Origin: Candidatus Woesearchaeota archaeon
GTDB lineage: Archaea; Nanobdellota; Nanobdellia; Woesearchaeales; JAAOYA01
Assembly (NCBI GenBank): GCA_018221105.1
Contig: JAAOYA010000001.1
Location: 176,812-240,811, forward strand
Direction of reading: 5' to 3'
Length of the DNA: 64,000 bases
Shown: in pieces, positions 36,182 to 44,575 of the stretch
Numbering within the stretch: position 1 is the stretch's first letter
Layout: each line of letters begins with the position of its first letter
Made by a program: the position numbers and the translations under genes
Notes under the pieces: model-generated
Told to the model about the DNA's origin: nothing
The model's database searches: none
What the model saw: only the letters and a program-made list of their open reading frames with translations

Positions 36182-36220
36182 AAAGCTTTTGTAGAAATTA
36201 TATTATAAAAAGTTATTTGT

Positions 36221-36538
36221 TTATATGAATTCTAAACGTTTTGTTCTAACACCACTTCTTTGAGTGTGTATTTTTTTACAAGTTGTGCATTCATAGCGAA
36301 AGTCTGTTCTTTTTGATTGTTTTTTGCCGCTCATCTTACGCTTTTGCACTGGAGGCCGTGATGTTTTTCCCTGGTTTCCTACGCCGCGTCGCTCGCCTCG
36401 AGCTCTCATTCTTGCTACACTGCCGCGAGTTAATGTGTTTGTCGCGTTCAAGCCTTTTCTTTTTGCAGCTGTTACTTTGTGCTCTGTATGCTTTTTGCAA
36501 TAAGGACATAATCGTCTTGTGGTCTTTGGGACTTTCAT
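36221..36538 (-). CDS. rpl44e: Ribosomal protein eL42 (L44e)
   Basis: A protein of 105 residues. MKVPKTTRRLCPYCKKHTEH and the later YECTTCKKIHTQRSGVRTKR provide the four zinc-binding Cys of this 50S E-site protein. The basic middle (RKMSGKKQSKRTDFRYEC) is typical. It is slightly longer than the usual 92-95 residues because of the Ala/Arg-rich central stretch. Confidence 0.96.
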   Translation of the reverse strand: MKVPKTTRRLCPYCKKHTEHKVTAAKRKGLNATNTLTRGSVARMRARGERRGVGNQGKTSRPPVQKRKMSGKKQSKRTDFRYECTTCKKIHTQRSGVRTKRLEFI

Positions 36539-36573
36539 AGAATTGGTGATTTGGCACTAATATATAAAACTAA

Positions 36574-37245
36574 TTATTTTTGTTCTACTGTTTCTGCGCG
36601 TTCTTTTGTGAGTAGTACGTTTGCCACGTCTCGTGGTAGGTTTGCCATGTCGTCTTCTTCGAATGGCCCGTAGTTTTCTAAGTCTTCGCCAACAAATTGT
36701 GGTACTGGTTGTAAAAATCTTACCATTATTGTTGTTAGCTGGCTTGTTTTTTCAACTTGTGGTTCTTGTATCATTGTAGATGTTGGCTCGGGGGTTGTTT
36801 GCTCAACTTGTGTTACTGGTTGCGTTGTTGAAGTGTTAACATTGTTGAGTGTTTGCTCTAATTGTGTTCTGTTTGATTCTAGTAATCGTACCATGTCAGC
36901 GTATAATGTTTTTTCATGTTCTAATAGTGCTGTTGTGTTGACAATGTTTGATTGTGTTTTTGCTTTGTTGAGTGCTAGTATCATTATTTTTCTTTCTCTG
37001 CGATCGTATAGTTCTGATAGTATTTTGTTTGTGTTTGTTAATTGTTTTAGTGTGTTGTCTGTGTCGTCTTTTGAGAATAATGTGTTTTGTTCTTGGTTTT
37101 TTGTTGCAACGTTTTTTTTTGTTTGTAAATAGTTTTTGACGTCTTCTAAGAATGTTTTTGTTAGTGTTTGTAATTCTTCACGGTTTTTTTCACGTCGTAG
37201 TATTTCGAATAGTGTTTCGTATGTTATGTTTACTTCGCCTTGCAT
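36574..37245 (-). CDS. GINS complex subunit Gins51 (replication)
   Basis: A protein of 223 residues. The N-terminal two-thirds is helical (A domain). A variable Thr/Gln-rich linker follows (about 135-170). The C-terminal B domain, VRFLQPVPQFVGEDLENYGP followed by FEEDDMANLPRDVANVLLTK, is the archaeal Gins51 signature. GINS joins MCM and GAN/Cdc45 in the replicative helicase. It lies between eL42 and the S-layer gene on the same strand. Confidence 0.82.
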   Translation of the reverse strand: MQGEVNITYETLFEILRREKNREELQTLTKTFLEDVKNYLQTKKNVATKNQEQNTLFSKDDTDNTLKQLTNTNKILSELYDRRERKIMILALNKAKTQSNIVNTTALLEHEKTLYADMVRLLESNRTQLEQTLNNVNTSTTQPVTQVEQTTPEPTSTMIQEPQVEKTSQLTTIMVRFLQPVPQFVGEDLENYGPFEEDDMANLPRDVANVLLTKERAETVEQK

Positions 37246-37298
37246 AAATGGCAGACTTTTTTTGTTTTTTATAAGATTTGTCGTACTATAGAATTAGT

Positions 37299-37345
37299 GT
37301 TTTAAAAAAAGAAAAAAAAAGAAAAAATAAGGCTGTAGCCTTATT
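37299..37345 (-). terminator. Strong terminator at the end of the S-layer gene
   Basis: A perfect 9-bp stem, AATAAGGCT/AGCCTTATT with a 2-nt loop (37326-37345), overlaps the S-layer stop codon. On the minus-strand transcript it is followed by about 25 nt that are nearly all T. Hairpin plus oligo-T is expected for a highly expressed gene. Confidence 0.75.
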
Positions 37346-39476
37346 CTGACGGTGCGCTTACGCTGATGTCGCTTAAGCTTGTACCTGTTACAACAACTTC
37401 GTCACCTGATAAGCTGTACTTGTCGTAGTCTGCTACAACTCGTGTTGCTCTTCTGGTGTCGCTTGCTGTCCAACCAGCTACTAGCATTGCTACGTTTCCG
37501 TTGCTTTGCTCAAATAGCTTAACTGTTGCTGTGTTTGCGCTTAGTCCGCTTGCTTCACCGCATAGTGGTGAGCTTGAGCCCATTAAGCGTTGTGCGGCTG
37601 TGTTTATGCACGGTCCGCCTACAACAATTAGGTTTTGTGCTGTGACATCACTGATTTCACTGTCTAGCTTTGCTGCGCCAACATTTATTTTTACTGGTGC
37701 GTCAATTGATCCGCCAGCTGAGCTTGCGACTGCTGCTCCTGCACCGTAAACAACTACGTTTGCTTTGAAGTCTGCGGTGTCCCCGTTTACTTCAAATTCA
37801 AACTTGTCGTTTGATGCTGAGCCGTCATAGTCAAACACAACAAGACCTGCGCTTGTTAGCGTGTCTTCTTCCCAACCGCTGATGTCTTTATTGACTGCGC
37901 CGCCAGTGTATACAACGTCGCTTGCTGTTACTGTGTCACCATCGCTGTGGCCTAAGTATATGAAATCACTGCTTGATGTTTCAATGTATATACTTAGCTC
38001 TGAACCGAGTGTCAGATTACCTGATCCGCTTGCCCATCCTTGAAGTCCAATAGCCAAAGCTGTGTCTTGGAAGTCAATTGTTGCAAGTGTACCGCTTGAA
38101 GCGTTTACAATTGCACCTTGGGTTAACTTGTTACCGTTGCTTGAGTCTTCCCAATATACTCCAATGTTACCGCTTGACTCTTCGTACAATGCAACCAGAT
38201 CGGTGTCGTCTGCTGCTCCAGCTCCTGCTGCGAATCCGTTGTCTTCGCCGCCTGCTGCTTCGATGGTTAGCACTTTAGCACTTGTTTGTAGTGTTGTGCT
38301 GCCGTCAGCTGCGTATAGTTCATCAGTTGTTGTATCAATGGTGAACTTTTTGTAGTCGTTTTCTGTAAGGCTGTCTAGGCATACTTTTGCGAATCCTTCT
38401 GGGAATTCGTAGCAGCCGCCGACTGTTACAGGGTTGTCGTCAGGGTCATCAATGTACTGGTCGAATTCAACACCTAATATTGGGGCTGATGTATTAATTC
38501 CACTTAATACCCATACCCAATCAGGGTCGTCTTCATCTTGGCCGATGTATTCGTCGCTGTCTTGGTATGTTTTTGTGGCTTCTGTACCAATAATTAGTGT
38601 TGCTGACCTGTCTTCTTTGTTATCTTCATAGAAGAAGTCATCGATGTCTATTTCAATACCGTTTACGTCTTCTTTGTTGCTGACTGTTTCAACAACTCCG
38701 TCAACGTCTACAACTATGTTTCCGCCTGTTCCAACGTTTAGTAAGGTTACTTCTTTGCCGTTGACTGTTACTGCGTCGCCAACGCCCATGAAGAATTCTT
38801 GACCTACACGTGCTGTAATACCTGTGCCTGTTGCACTGGTAATTTTTAGCTTTCGTCCCATAAACTCAATTTCTACTGGGTCGGTGGTTGATGCGTCACT
38901 TAAGTAGTTGCCGGTTTCTAGTGCGTCATCGAATACGTAGTAGTAGCTTAGTCCGCCTGCTGTTAATGGCATGAATACTCCACTACCGAAGTCTTCGTCT
39001 TGGTTGCTGTAGGTTAGTCCTGTTTCGACTGAAACACCGTTTGTAAAACGTAGTTCGTCGTGGACGTCATACTCGTTGTCAACATCTCCGATGTCAATTG
39101 TTATTCTGCTCTCTTGTAGAGCTGCGACATCATCGTCGTCTAGCGAGTTTCCGAATGCTGCTGTTGCATTTAGTGCGTCTCCAAGAGTGACTTCTTCAGT
39201 CTTTCCCCCTGTTACACTAACTGCTGCGGCTCCGCCTACTGCAATTGGTTGTTTTGTTTCGAATTGTAGGCTTGTTGCAATATCGATTGCTCCTACAATA
39301 TCTTCGGCTGCTGCACTGTTGCCTACTACTAGTAGTGCGTCGAAGTTTCCGTCTGCCACAAATGGCGCTGGGTAATTGGCTAGATCTGCTGCCATTGCTC
39401 CCATTACAGTTGCTCCTAACATACTAACAGCGCTTACGACTGTTGCAATGCCTTTTGCTATTTTTTTTAGTTGCAT
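37341..39476 (-). CDS. S-layer protein
   Basis: A protein of 711 residues from ATG 39476. The N-terminal signal peptide (MQLKKIAKGIATVVSAVSM, then LGATVMGAMA) is cut before ADLANYPAPFV. GNFDALLVVGNSAAAEDIVG is the conserved S-layer N-domain of Methanococcus-type proteins, and near the C-terminus AQNLIVVGGPCINTAAQRLM is the matching C-domain. The mature protein is acidic, rich in Asp, Thr, Ser and Gly, and nearly free of Cys. It should form the cell-surface lattice. A GGAGGTG Shine-Dalgarno site supports this start over the longer frame. Expression is probably high (strong terminator, structured leader). Confidence 0.9.
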   Translation of the reverse strand: MQLKKIAKGIATVVSAVSMLGATVMGAMAADLANYPAPFVADGNFDALLVVGNSAAAEDIVGAIDIATSLQFETKQPIAVGGAAAVSVTGGKTEEVTLGDALNATAAFGNSLDDDDVAALQESRITIDIGDVDNEYDVHDELRFTNGVSVETGLTYSNQDEDFGSGVFMPLTAGGLSYYYVFDDALETGNYLSDASTTDPVEIEFMGRKLKITSATGTGITARVGQEFFMGVGDAVTVNGKEVTLLNVGTGGNIVVDVDGVVETVSNKEDVNGIEIDIDDFFYEDNKEDRSATLIIGTEATKTYQDSDEYIGQDEDDPDWVWVLSGINTSAPILGVEFDQYIDDPDDNPVTVGGCYEFPEGFAKVCLDSLTENDYKKFTIDTTTDELYAADGSTTLQTSAKVLTIEAAGGEDNGFAAGAGAADDTDLVALYEESSGNIGVYWEDSSNGNKLTQGAIVNASSGTLATIDFQDTALAIGLQGWASGSGNLTLGSELSIYIETSSSDFIYLGHSDGDTVTASDVVYTGGAVNKDISGWEEDTLTSAGLVVFDYDGSASNDKFEFEVNGDTADFKANVVVYGAGAAVASSAGGSIDAPVKINVGAAKLDSEISDVTAQNLIVVGGPCINTAAQRLMGSSSPLCGEASGLSANTATVKLFEQSNGNVAMLVAGWTASDTRRATRVVADYDKYSLSGDEVVVTGTSLSDISVSAPSE

Positions 39477-39655
39477 ATTTGCTAACACCTCCGTGTTATA
39501 CGCCAATTATTACTTTTTGTAATAATTGTTGTCCCACTGTTCTCTTGCTGTCGGTAGTCATTGCTGTTAAACACCTGTTAGATGGTGTTTCGTCGTCGCG
39601 GTAATCAGTAGTGTTTGCTAGTAATTGAAAAGTATGAGGTTTTGTTTATAAACAT
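39477..39655 (-). promoter_or_regulatory. Promoter and structured leader of the S-layer gene
   Basis: A palindromic TATA box GTTTATAAAC at 39644-39653 predicts a start near 39623 and a leader of about 147 nt. Three hairpins follow: AAACACC/GGTGTTT (39569-39590), CAATTATTAC/GTAATAATTG (39504-39528) and TAACAC/GTGTTA (39483-39498). The last has the tetraloop GGAG, which is the Shine-Dalgarno core. The first hairpin's AACACC arm can also pair with GGTGTT at the ribosome site, so alternative folds are possible. Confidence 0.65.
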
Positions 39656-39951
39656 TTCGCAAAATTGTGTTTTTTTGCAGTGTTGGTGTACTGCTTTGGG
39701 CTTGTACTGCTTGAATTCGAGCTTTTTGTTCTTTCATCACTTTTTAGGTACAACGTATTTTTTTGTTTTTTTAGTATTTTTTATCGTCGATGGCTTTTTT
39801 CTCGTTTTTGTTTCATTTATAAAGGATTGACCATGTCTAATGTTCTTTTTTGTATACTGAAAGCGTTTTATCATCAATCGTTGAGTCTGGTTATTGACGC
39901 TAAAACAGCACATCGACCATTTTTTGGAACCCTTCCTTCTGTCAGTATAAG
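39656..39951. other. Intergenic region without a recognisable gene
   Basis: About 295 bp, T-rich on the plus strand. A frame from ATG 39833 has a TATA-like element but runs antisense through tRNA-Leu, so I reject it. On the minus strand the last part would be the 3' flank of tRNA-Leu(TAG). No rRNA-like or hairpin-rich RNA stands out. Confidence 0.4.
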
Positions 39952-40098
39952 TGCGGGGGTAGGGATTCGAACCCCAGTAGGCACTAAGCCACTAGGTTTC
40001 CTCGACTCGAGGTCGCCTAAGCCTAGCCCGTTTGACCGCTCCGGACACACCACGTTGTGTTGGAGTACGAACGTTTGTGAGTTCTCCGGCACCCCCGC
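39952..40098 (-). tRNA. tRNA-Leu(TAG) with a D-loop intron and an anticodon-loop intron
   Basis: The acceptor stem GCGGGGG pairs with CCCCCGC, A73. The anticodon stem CTAGG/CCTAG encloses CTTAGG, anticodon TAG at 40017-40019; an 18-nt intron spans 39998-40015. A 45-nt intron (40039-40083) interrupts the D-loop between positions 15 and 16. Its bulge-helix-bulge has central CCGG/CCGG, bulges AGA and AGC, and an inner ACTCAC/GTGTGT helix with one mismatch. Splicing restores D-stem CCG/CGG and loop GAGCGGTCAAA. The variable arm is long, as expected for Leu. Confidence 0.88.
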
Positions 40099-40183
40099 AT
40101 AAATCACTTATTTTGGTGTTTACAATATTATATATAATTATCTATAGATAATATGTGGTTAGTAGAATGTGTTGGTGGAAATT

Positions 40184-40348
40184 TTATTTTTTTGCCCATG
40201 AGTAAGTGCGTAGTTTTGCGGCTTTGCCATAATTGCAGCTTGAACAGACTTTTTTTATCTTATGATAACTAGCATTGCCGCATCGCCTGCAGCGAATGTG
40301 TATCCTTCCTTTATTGTGTTTTCCTTTAGAAGCTGTTCCTTTGCTCAT
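40184..40348 (-). CDS. rpl37e: Ribosomal protein eL37
   Basis: A frame of 54 residues, ATG 40348 to TAA 40184. [14 protein letters not shown], the zinc motif [12 protein letters not shown] and [19 protein letters not shown] match eL37, a 50S protein binding 23S rRNA. It starts 2 nt before the end of the Lsm stop codon, the usual archaeal lsm-rpl37e pair. Confidence 0.95.
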   Translation of the reverse strand: MSKGTASKGKHNKGRIHIRCRRCGNASYHKIKKVCSSCNYGKAAKLRTYSWAKK

Positions 40349-40349
40349 T

Positions 40350-40580
40350 TTAGTTTGCTGGAGAAATTGTTACTATTGTGTCTCCTCTGATAAATACTGT
40401 TCCTAGCTTTCTTGTTAGTTCGCCGCCAACGCGCTCTTCTGATTCTTCTAGCACTACGTTGATGTGGATGTCGAAAGCTTTTAGTTTTCCAATTACTTGT
40501 TTTTGATTTTTTAAATCTACTAGGACTCTTTTGCCCCTGCTACTGTTCAATGCGTCTAACGGTCTTGATGTTGTTTCCAT
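40350..40580 (-). CDS. Sm-like archaeal protein (Lsm/SmAP)
   Basis: A protein of 76 residues. Sm1 motif [28 protein letters not shown] (read as two parts) and Sm2 motif [15 protein letters not shown] are complete. It forms a heptameric ring that binds U-rich RNA. A GAGGTGA Shine-Dalgarno site precedes the ATG. Co-transcribed with eL37. Confidence 0.95.
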   Translation of the reverse strand: METTSRPLDALNSSRGKRVLVDLKNQKQVIGKLKAFDIHINVVLEESEERVGGELTRKLGTVFIRGDTIVTISPAN

Positions 40581-40651
40581 GTGTTTTCACCTCAAATAAA
40601 TTAAAATAGGTTTTTTGTTGATGATTTTGTGTATATATTAAAAGGTTTCTA

Positions 40652-41380
40652 TTATGATTGTGGAGATTCTTCTTTTTTCTCTTCTTTTTCAACAGGTAAT
40701 AATTCATTGATTAATTGTGTTGGTATTTCTGCTTCTTCTAATGCTTTAACTTTGTCTTTGCGATCTTTATTTTCCATTTTTGAAAGTATTGTTTTGGCTG
40801 TTGTTTCAAACTCTTGACGTCTGGCTTCCATTTCTTCTTGTAGTTTTTTCTGTTCTTCTTCTTGTTGTTGTTTTTCTTCTTCGGTCAGCTCTGTTTTTCC
40901 AGACAGTATTTTTTGATCGTATGTTCCTGCTTGCAGGTCTGCTATTGTTTCGCTTGCTGGTTTGCCTTCGATCATGACTCCCATTGACTGGCATGTGCCT
41001 GCGATTTCTTTAACTCTTTGTATTGGATCTTTTCCTAAAAGAGAATCTTCTTTCATTTTTGCAACTTTGACTAATTGTTCAATCTTGAGGTCTGCTACCA
41101 AGTCTGTTTTCGGGCTTCCACTGCCTTTTTTTATTCCTGCTTCTTTAATGATTAATTGTGATGCTGGAGGAGTTCCAATACTTATTGTGTAAGCTTTTGT
41201 GTCTGTGTCAACTTCTACTTTTACTGGAACTTGCATTCCTTTGAAATCTTGAGTTTTAGAATTTATATCTGCGACTACTTGTCCAATATTAACACCTAAT
41301 GGTCCCATCGCAGGTCCCAGTGGTGGTGCCGCTGTTGCTTTGCCACCTTCAATTAATACTTCTACTGTTTGCTTTGCCAT
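40652..41380 (-). CDS. rpl11: Ribosomal protein uL11 with a long C-terminal extension
   Basis: A protein of 242 residues. The uL11 fold occupies residues 1-150 (APPLGPAMGPLGVNIGQVVA, TPPASQLIIKEAG, GTCQSMGVMIEGKPA). About 80 extra residues follow, charged and predicted to be a coiled coil (LTEEEKQQQEEEQKKLQEEM), ending in a helical LNE-type tail. uL11 forms the GTPase-associated centre with 23S rRNA; archaeal versions are normally about 160 residues. The usual partners uL1, uL10 and P1/L12 do not follow here. Confidence 0.93.
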   Translation of the reverse strand: MAKQTVEVLIEGGKATAAPPLGPAMGPLGVNIGQVVADINSKTQDFKGMQVPVKVEVDTDTKAYTISIGTPPASQLIIKEAGIKKGSGSPKTDLVADLKIEQLVKVAKMKEDSLLGKDPIQRVKEIAGTCQSMGVMIEGKPASETIADLQAGTYDQKILSGKTELTEEEKQQQEEEQKKLQEEMEARRQEFETTAKTILSKMENKDRKDKVKALEEAEIPTQLINELLPVEKEEKKEESPQS

Positions 41381-41466
41381 AATCTTGTGAGAGAATTATG
41401 GGATATTTAAAAAGGTGTCGGTTAAACAGGAAAGGTTTTTTATATAACTTGATATGAAAAAACCGA

Positions 41467-41973
41467 ATGACTTCAAAAAATGAACCTGATTGTTTTGATG
41501 CTTTAAGAGAGAAGATTGTTGAAGAGGGCCTATCAACCTATCCTCGTTTTTATGATAAAACTCTTAAGACTATAATTGAAGAGTCAAAAAAGGCCGATTT
41601 AACAACCACTAGTTTTTGGCTTGCAGTTCCAAAAGCAGAAGAAGCTTATCAACGCTTAACAGAAATAGCGCTTACAAGACTATTAATGGCAACTCCTTTT
41701 GAAAATGTTCAAATAGAATCTCATACTGACGAGTGGGATAATAGGGATGCTACTTATACTGGCACAGAAGGAAATGAACAAATCAGCATTACTGTATCCT
41801 ACGGCTCATGTCCTAATCATGATGGTATTCAACCTGTTAGTGTTGCAGTAACCAAACCCTCAAACACTCCATCATTACTTCCAGGAATTATTAATAGAGA
41901 GTTTGAACTTTTAGAAAAAGAAGTTCAAGAACATTTTAAAAGGATGGATGATTATATATCTCAAAAAGATTAA
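41467..41973 (+). CDS. Hypothetical protein between uL11 and Spt5
   Basis: A protein of 168 residues, soluble and acidic. An N-terminal helical region is followed by a central alpha/beta part (VQIESHTDEWDNRDATYTG, then EQISITVSYG) and a C-terminal helix (INREFELLEKEVQEHFKRM). No family recognised. Its ATG is about 26 nt after a ttttttatat TATA box, so it is probably leaderless. It lies opposite to its neighbours and separates two genes that are normally adjacent. Confidence 0.65.
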   Translation: MTSKNEPDCFDALREKIVEEGLSTYPRFYDKTLKTIIEESKKADLTTTSFWLAVPKAEEAYQRLTEIALTRLLMATPFENVQIESHTDEWDNRDATYTGTEGNEQISITVSYGSCPNHDGIQPVSVAVTKPSNTPSLLPGIINREFELLEKEVQEHFKRMDDYISQKD

Positions 41974-41996
41974 AAGTTCATAGCATATATAAAGAA

Positions 41997-42512
41997 CTAG
42001 TCTTCTTCTTCGTCATCAGTGTCGCGCCTTATGACTTTTATGGCATCAATTTTTAGTGTTATTGGTATTGGTACTGCTGCTTCTAATAATTCTACTACTA
42101 CTTCGTTTTTTGTTTTGTCAACGCGTGTGATTTTTGCTTTTTCGCGTTTGAATGGTCCGCTGATGATTTCTGCAATATCATTTTTTTGCATGTTGACTTC
42201 CATTTTTGATTGTTCTAGCATGTGTTCTATTTCTGTGTAATCTACTGGTTTTGGCAGTATTCCCCTGGCGTATGGTACTCCGAAGGCTGCTTGTTCTGCT
42301 TCTGCTTTGCCTGCTGCTTCGACAAAAATGTATCCTCTCATGCCGTGAGGGTTTATTATGGAGTATACTTCTAGTTTTTTCTTTGTCACGTTGCTTGTGA
42401 CAAATTCCATTACTTGTTCTTCACGATTGGCTGTTGTTCGCAAAGCGTAAAGTACTGAAGTGTTTTCTTCACTTTTTTCTGTTTGTTCTGTTTCTTGTTG
42501 TGCTTCTGTCAT
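41997..42512 (-). CDS. spt5: Transcription elongation factor Spt5 (NusG)
   Basis: A protein of 171 residues. A Gln/Glu-rich leader (about 20 residues) is followed by the NGN domain (ALRTTANREEQVMEFVTSNV, then MRGYIFVEAAG) and a KOW domain near 115-160 (VISGPFKREKAKITRVDKTK). It binds the polymerase clamp to keep elongation processive. The ATG is 4 nt after the secE stop. Confidence 0.94.
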   Translation of the reverse strand: MTEAQQETEQTEKSEENTSVLYALRTTANREEQVMEFVTSNVTKKKLEVYSIINPHGMRGYIFVEAAGKAEAEQAAFGVPYARGILPKPVDYTEIEHMLEQSKMEVNMQKNDIAEIISGPFKREKAKITRVDKTKNEVVVELLEAAVPIPITLKIDAIKVIRRDTDDEEED

Positions 42513-42516
42513 TTTA

Positions 42517-42696
42517 TTATATGAATACTAGTTTTAGTAATTGTATCAGAAAACCTATCAGTCCTATTGCTAGCATCCCAAGGGCTGATACTTTAACAAT
42601 TGTTTTAAACTCGCTGCCGCTTGGTTTCTTGGTGACTTTTAATACTCTGAGGCTTTCTTTTGTAAAGTTTATGAATCGTTGTTTATAGTGTTTCAT
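42517..42696 (-). CDS. secE: Preprotein translocase subunit SecE/Sec61-gamma
   Basis: A frame of 59 residues. A basic amphipathic helix (FINFTKESLRVLKVTKKPSG) is followed by one membrane helix (VSALGMLAIGLIGFLIQLLK), the archaeal SecE layout. It clamps SecY. It overlaps ftsZ by 4 nt and precedes spt5, the conserved ftsZ-secE-spt5 order. Confidence 0.93.
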   Translation of the reverse strand: MKHYKQRFINFTKESLRVLKVTKKPSGSEFKTIVKVSALGMLAIGLIGFLIQLLKLVFI

Positions 42697-43811
42697 TGTA
42701 CAAATTCTATTCCTAGTTCGTTTTCTATCTCGCTTTTTCTGGTGTCTTTTATTCTGTGTCCTTGACCGAATATTTGGCTGCTTTTAACACCTGTGATTAT
42801 TAGCATTGTTCTTAGAACGTTTTGCATGTCTTCTGAGATTTGCGCTCCCCAAATAATACGTGCGTCTTCGTCTAATCGTTCACTGACTGTTTCTACAACT
42901 CTCCGTGCTTCTTCTAATGTCATGTCTGTGCCGCCGATAACGTTTATTAGCGCTCCGTTGGCGCCGCTTACGTCAACGTCGAGTAATGGGTTGCTGATGG
43001 CTTTTTCTACTGCTTCTACTGCTCTGTTTTCTGTGTCTGACTCGCCGACTCCTATTAATGCTACTCCGCCTTGTCCCATTACTGCTCTGATGTCTGCAAA
43101 GTCTAAGTTTACAAGTCCTGCTTTTGTTACTAGTTCTGCTATTCCTTTTACAGCGTTTGTTAATATTTCGTCTGCTACTTTGAATGCAGTATGTATTGGC
43201 AGGTCTGGCGCTAGTTCTAATAGTTTGTCGTTTGGAATTACTATTAGTGTGTCTACTGAATGTTCTAGTTTTTCTAAGCCGATGACTGCGTTTTCGTAGC
43301 GTCGATTGCCTTCCATCGTAAAAGGCATTGTCACAATTCCTACTGTTAGAGCTCCTAGTTTTTTCGCGATTTCTGCTATTACTGGTGCTGAACCTGTTCC
43401 TGTTCCACCGCCTAACCCGCAGGTGATAAATACCATGTCTGTCTCGCCTAAAGCTTTTTTGATTTCGTTGTCTGACTCTCGTGCTGCTTCTTCGCCGATT
43501 TTTGGCGTGCTTCCAGCGCCAAGGCCTTTTGTTAGTTCTTTTCCTATCAAGACTTTTTTGTCTGCTGTAGTGTATAATAGGTCTTGTGCGTCAGTATTGA
43601 TTGCGATTGTTTGTGCTCCCATGATTCCAACTTCTGCTATTCTGTTGATTGTGTTATTGCCGGCGCCACCACTTCCAATGACTTTTATTGTAGCTTTTTG
43701 TTTTGATAGTAATTCTTCTAGTTCATTGTCTGTTTGTGTTTTGTTTAACGGTGCTGATTTTATAATATTGTTCGCGGCGTTTTCTTGAGCTGTTCGAATA
43801 ATTGTCTCCAT
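42693..43811 (-). CDS. ftsZ: Cell division protein FtsZ
   Basis: A protein of 372 residues. It has an N-terminal extension of about 35 residues, then the GTPase fold with [16 protein letters not shown], the tubulin signature [12 protein letters not shown] and [11 protein letters not shown] (T7 loop). The C-terminus is short and has no clear membrane-anchor peptide. It polymerises into the division ring. A GGGAGGT Shine-Dalgarno site lies 8-9 nt before the ATG. Confidence 0.97.
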   Translation of the reverse strand: METIIRTAQENAANNIIKSAPLNKTQTDNELEELLSKQKATIKVIGSGGAGNNTINRIAEVGIMGAQTIAINTDAQDLLYTTADKKVLIGKELTKGLGAGSTPKIGEEAARESDNEIKKALGETDMVFITCGLGGGTGTGSAPVIAEIAKKLGALTVGIVTMPFTMEGNRRYENAVIGLEKLEHSVDTLIVIPNDKLLELAPDLPIHTAFKVADEILTNAVKGIAELVTKAGLVNLDFADIRAVMGQGGVALIGVGESDTENRAVEAVEKAISNPLLDVDVSGANGALINVIGGTDMTLEEARRVVETVSERLDEDARIIWGAQISEDMQNVLRTMLIITGVKSSQIFGQGHRIKDTRKSEIENELGIEFVQ

Positions 43812-43858
43812 TGTTTGACCTCCCTGTCAATTTGCGATATTGTGTTGTATTCTCACTA

Positions 43859-44509
43859 TTATTTAAACTTTACTTCTTTAATAGCAGGCACTAGTTTTGT
43901 TATCCTATCACCTAGTATTTGGTGTAATTCTTTTGGTAGCTTTTCTATTTGTATAATAGCTTGTTTTTTTTCTTTATCAACTTCTACTTTGGCAGTTTTT
44001 ACTCGTAGTTCCATCTCTAATAGTGTGTTGATTTGTTCTTTTGAGTTATTTACTACCTCTACAATTGTGTACTCGTAAGTTATTTCTTGTCCTGATAAAG
44101 GATGATTAAAATCTACTACTGTTCGACCACCACTGACAGTTTTTATTATTCCCGTATGATCGTCAATGTTGACTTGTAATCCTGGTACTGGTTTGATTTG
44201 TTGTTTTGTAAACTGGTTTGTTTGTATTAATTGTATTTTTTTAGGGTCTTTTTTTCCAAAAGCTTTCTCTGCGCTTAATGTTATTGTTTGTTTTTTGTTT
44301 AATGGTTTTGATATGATGTCATCATCAAGTCCTATTACAACGTGTCGCTCTCCAACGCATATTGTTATCGGACCATACTCCATTTCAGGGTTTGCTCCTA
44401 TGCTGTTCGCTAGTGACTTGTCTGTTGTGTCAAAGACTTGGCCTGAACTTACCATTTTTGCTGTGTAGTCTAATTTTATGAAATCTCCTTTGTTAACTGC
44501 TCCGCTCAT
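43859..44509 (-). CDS. FKBP-type peptidyl-prolyl isomerase (SlyD-like)
   Basis: A protein of 216 residues. The FKBP domain with an inserted IF chaperone domain is recognisable: GDFIKLDYTAKMVSSGQVFD, VVIGLDDDII, then the flap with GKKDPKKIQLIQT, and VDFNHPLSGQEITYEYTIVE. A C-terminal charged extension (about 155-216) occurs in archaeal long forms. It speeds proline isomerisation and aids folding. Confidence 0.92.
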   Translation of the reverse strand: MSGAVNKGDFIKLDYTAKMVSSGQVFDTTDKSLANSIGANPEMEYGPITICVGERHVVIGLDDDIISKPLNKKQTITLSAEKAFGKKDPKKIQLIQTNQFTKQQIKPVPGLQVNIDDHTGIIKTVSGGRTVVDFNHPLSGQEITYEYTIVEVVNNSKEQINTLLEMELRVKTAKVEVDKEKKQAIIQIEKLPKELHQILGDRITKLVPAIKEVKFK

Positions 44510-44575
44510 CGTGTTTTTTCCTCGTAGTTATTAGTTGTTAAGAACAAAGTGTTTATAGGTGTTTTGGTTTTATTT

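Noticed and set aside
37456-39375. Several long plus-strand frames rich in Ser, Pro and Thr
   Set aside because: They are complements of the S-layer gene, whose biased codon use keeps the opposite strand open.
39833-40102. Plus-strand frame beginning MSNVLFCILKAF with a TATA-like element upstream
   Set aside because: It runs antisense through the whole tRNA-Leu(TAG) gene and encodes its complement; no family resemblance.
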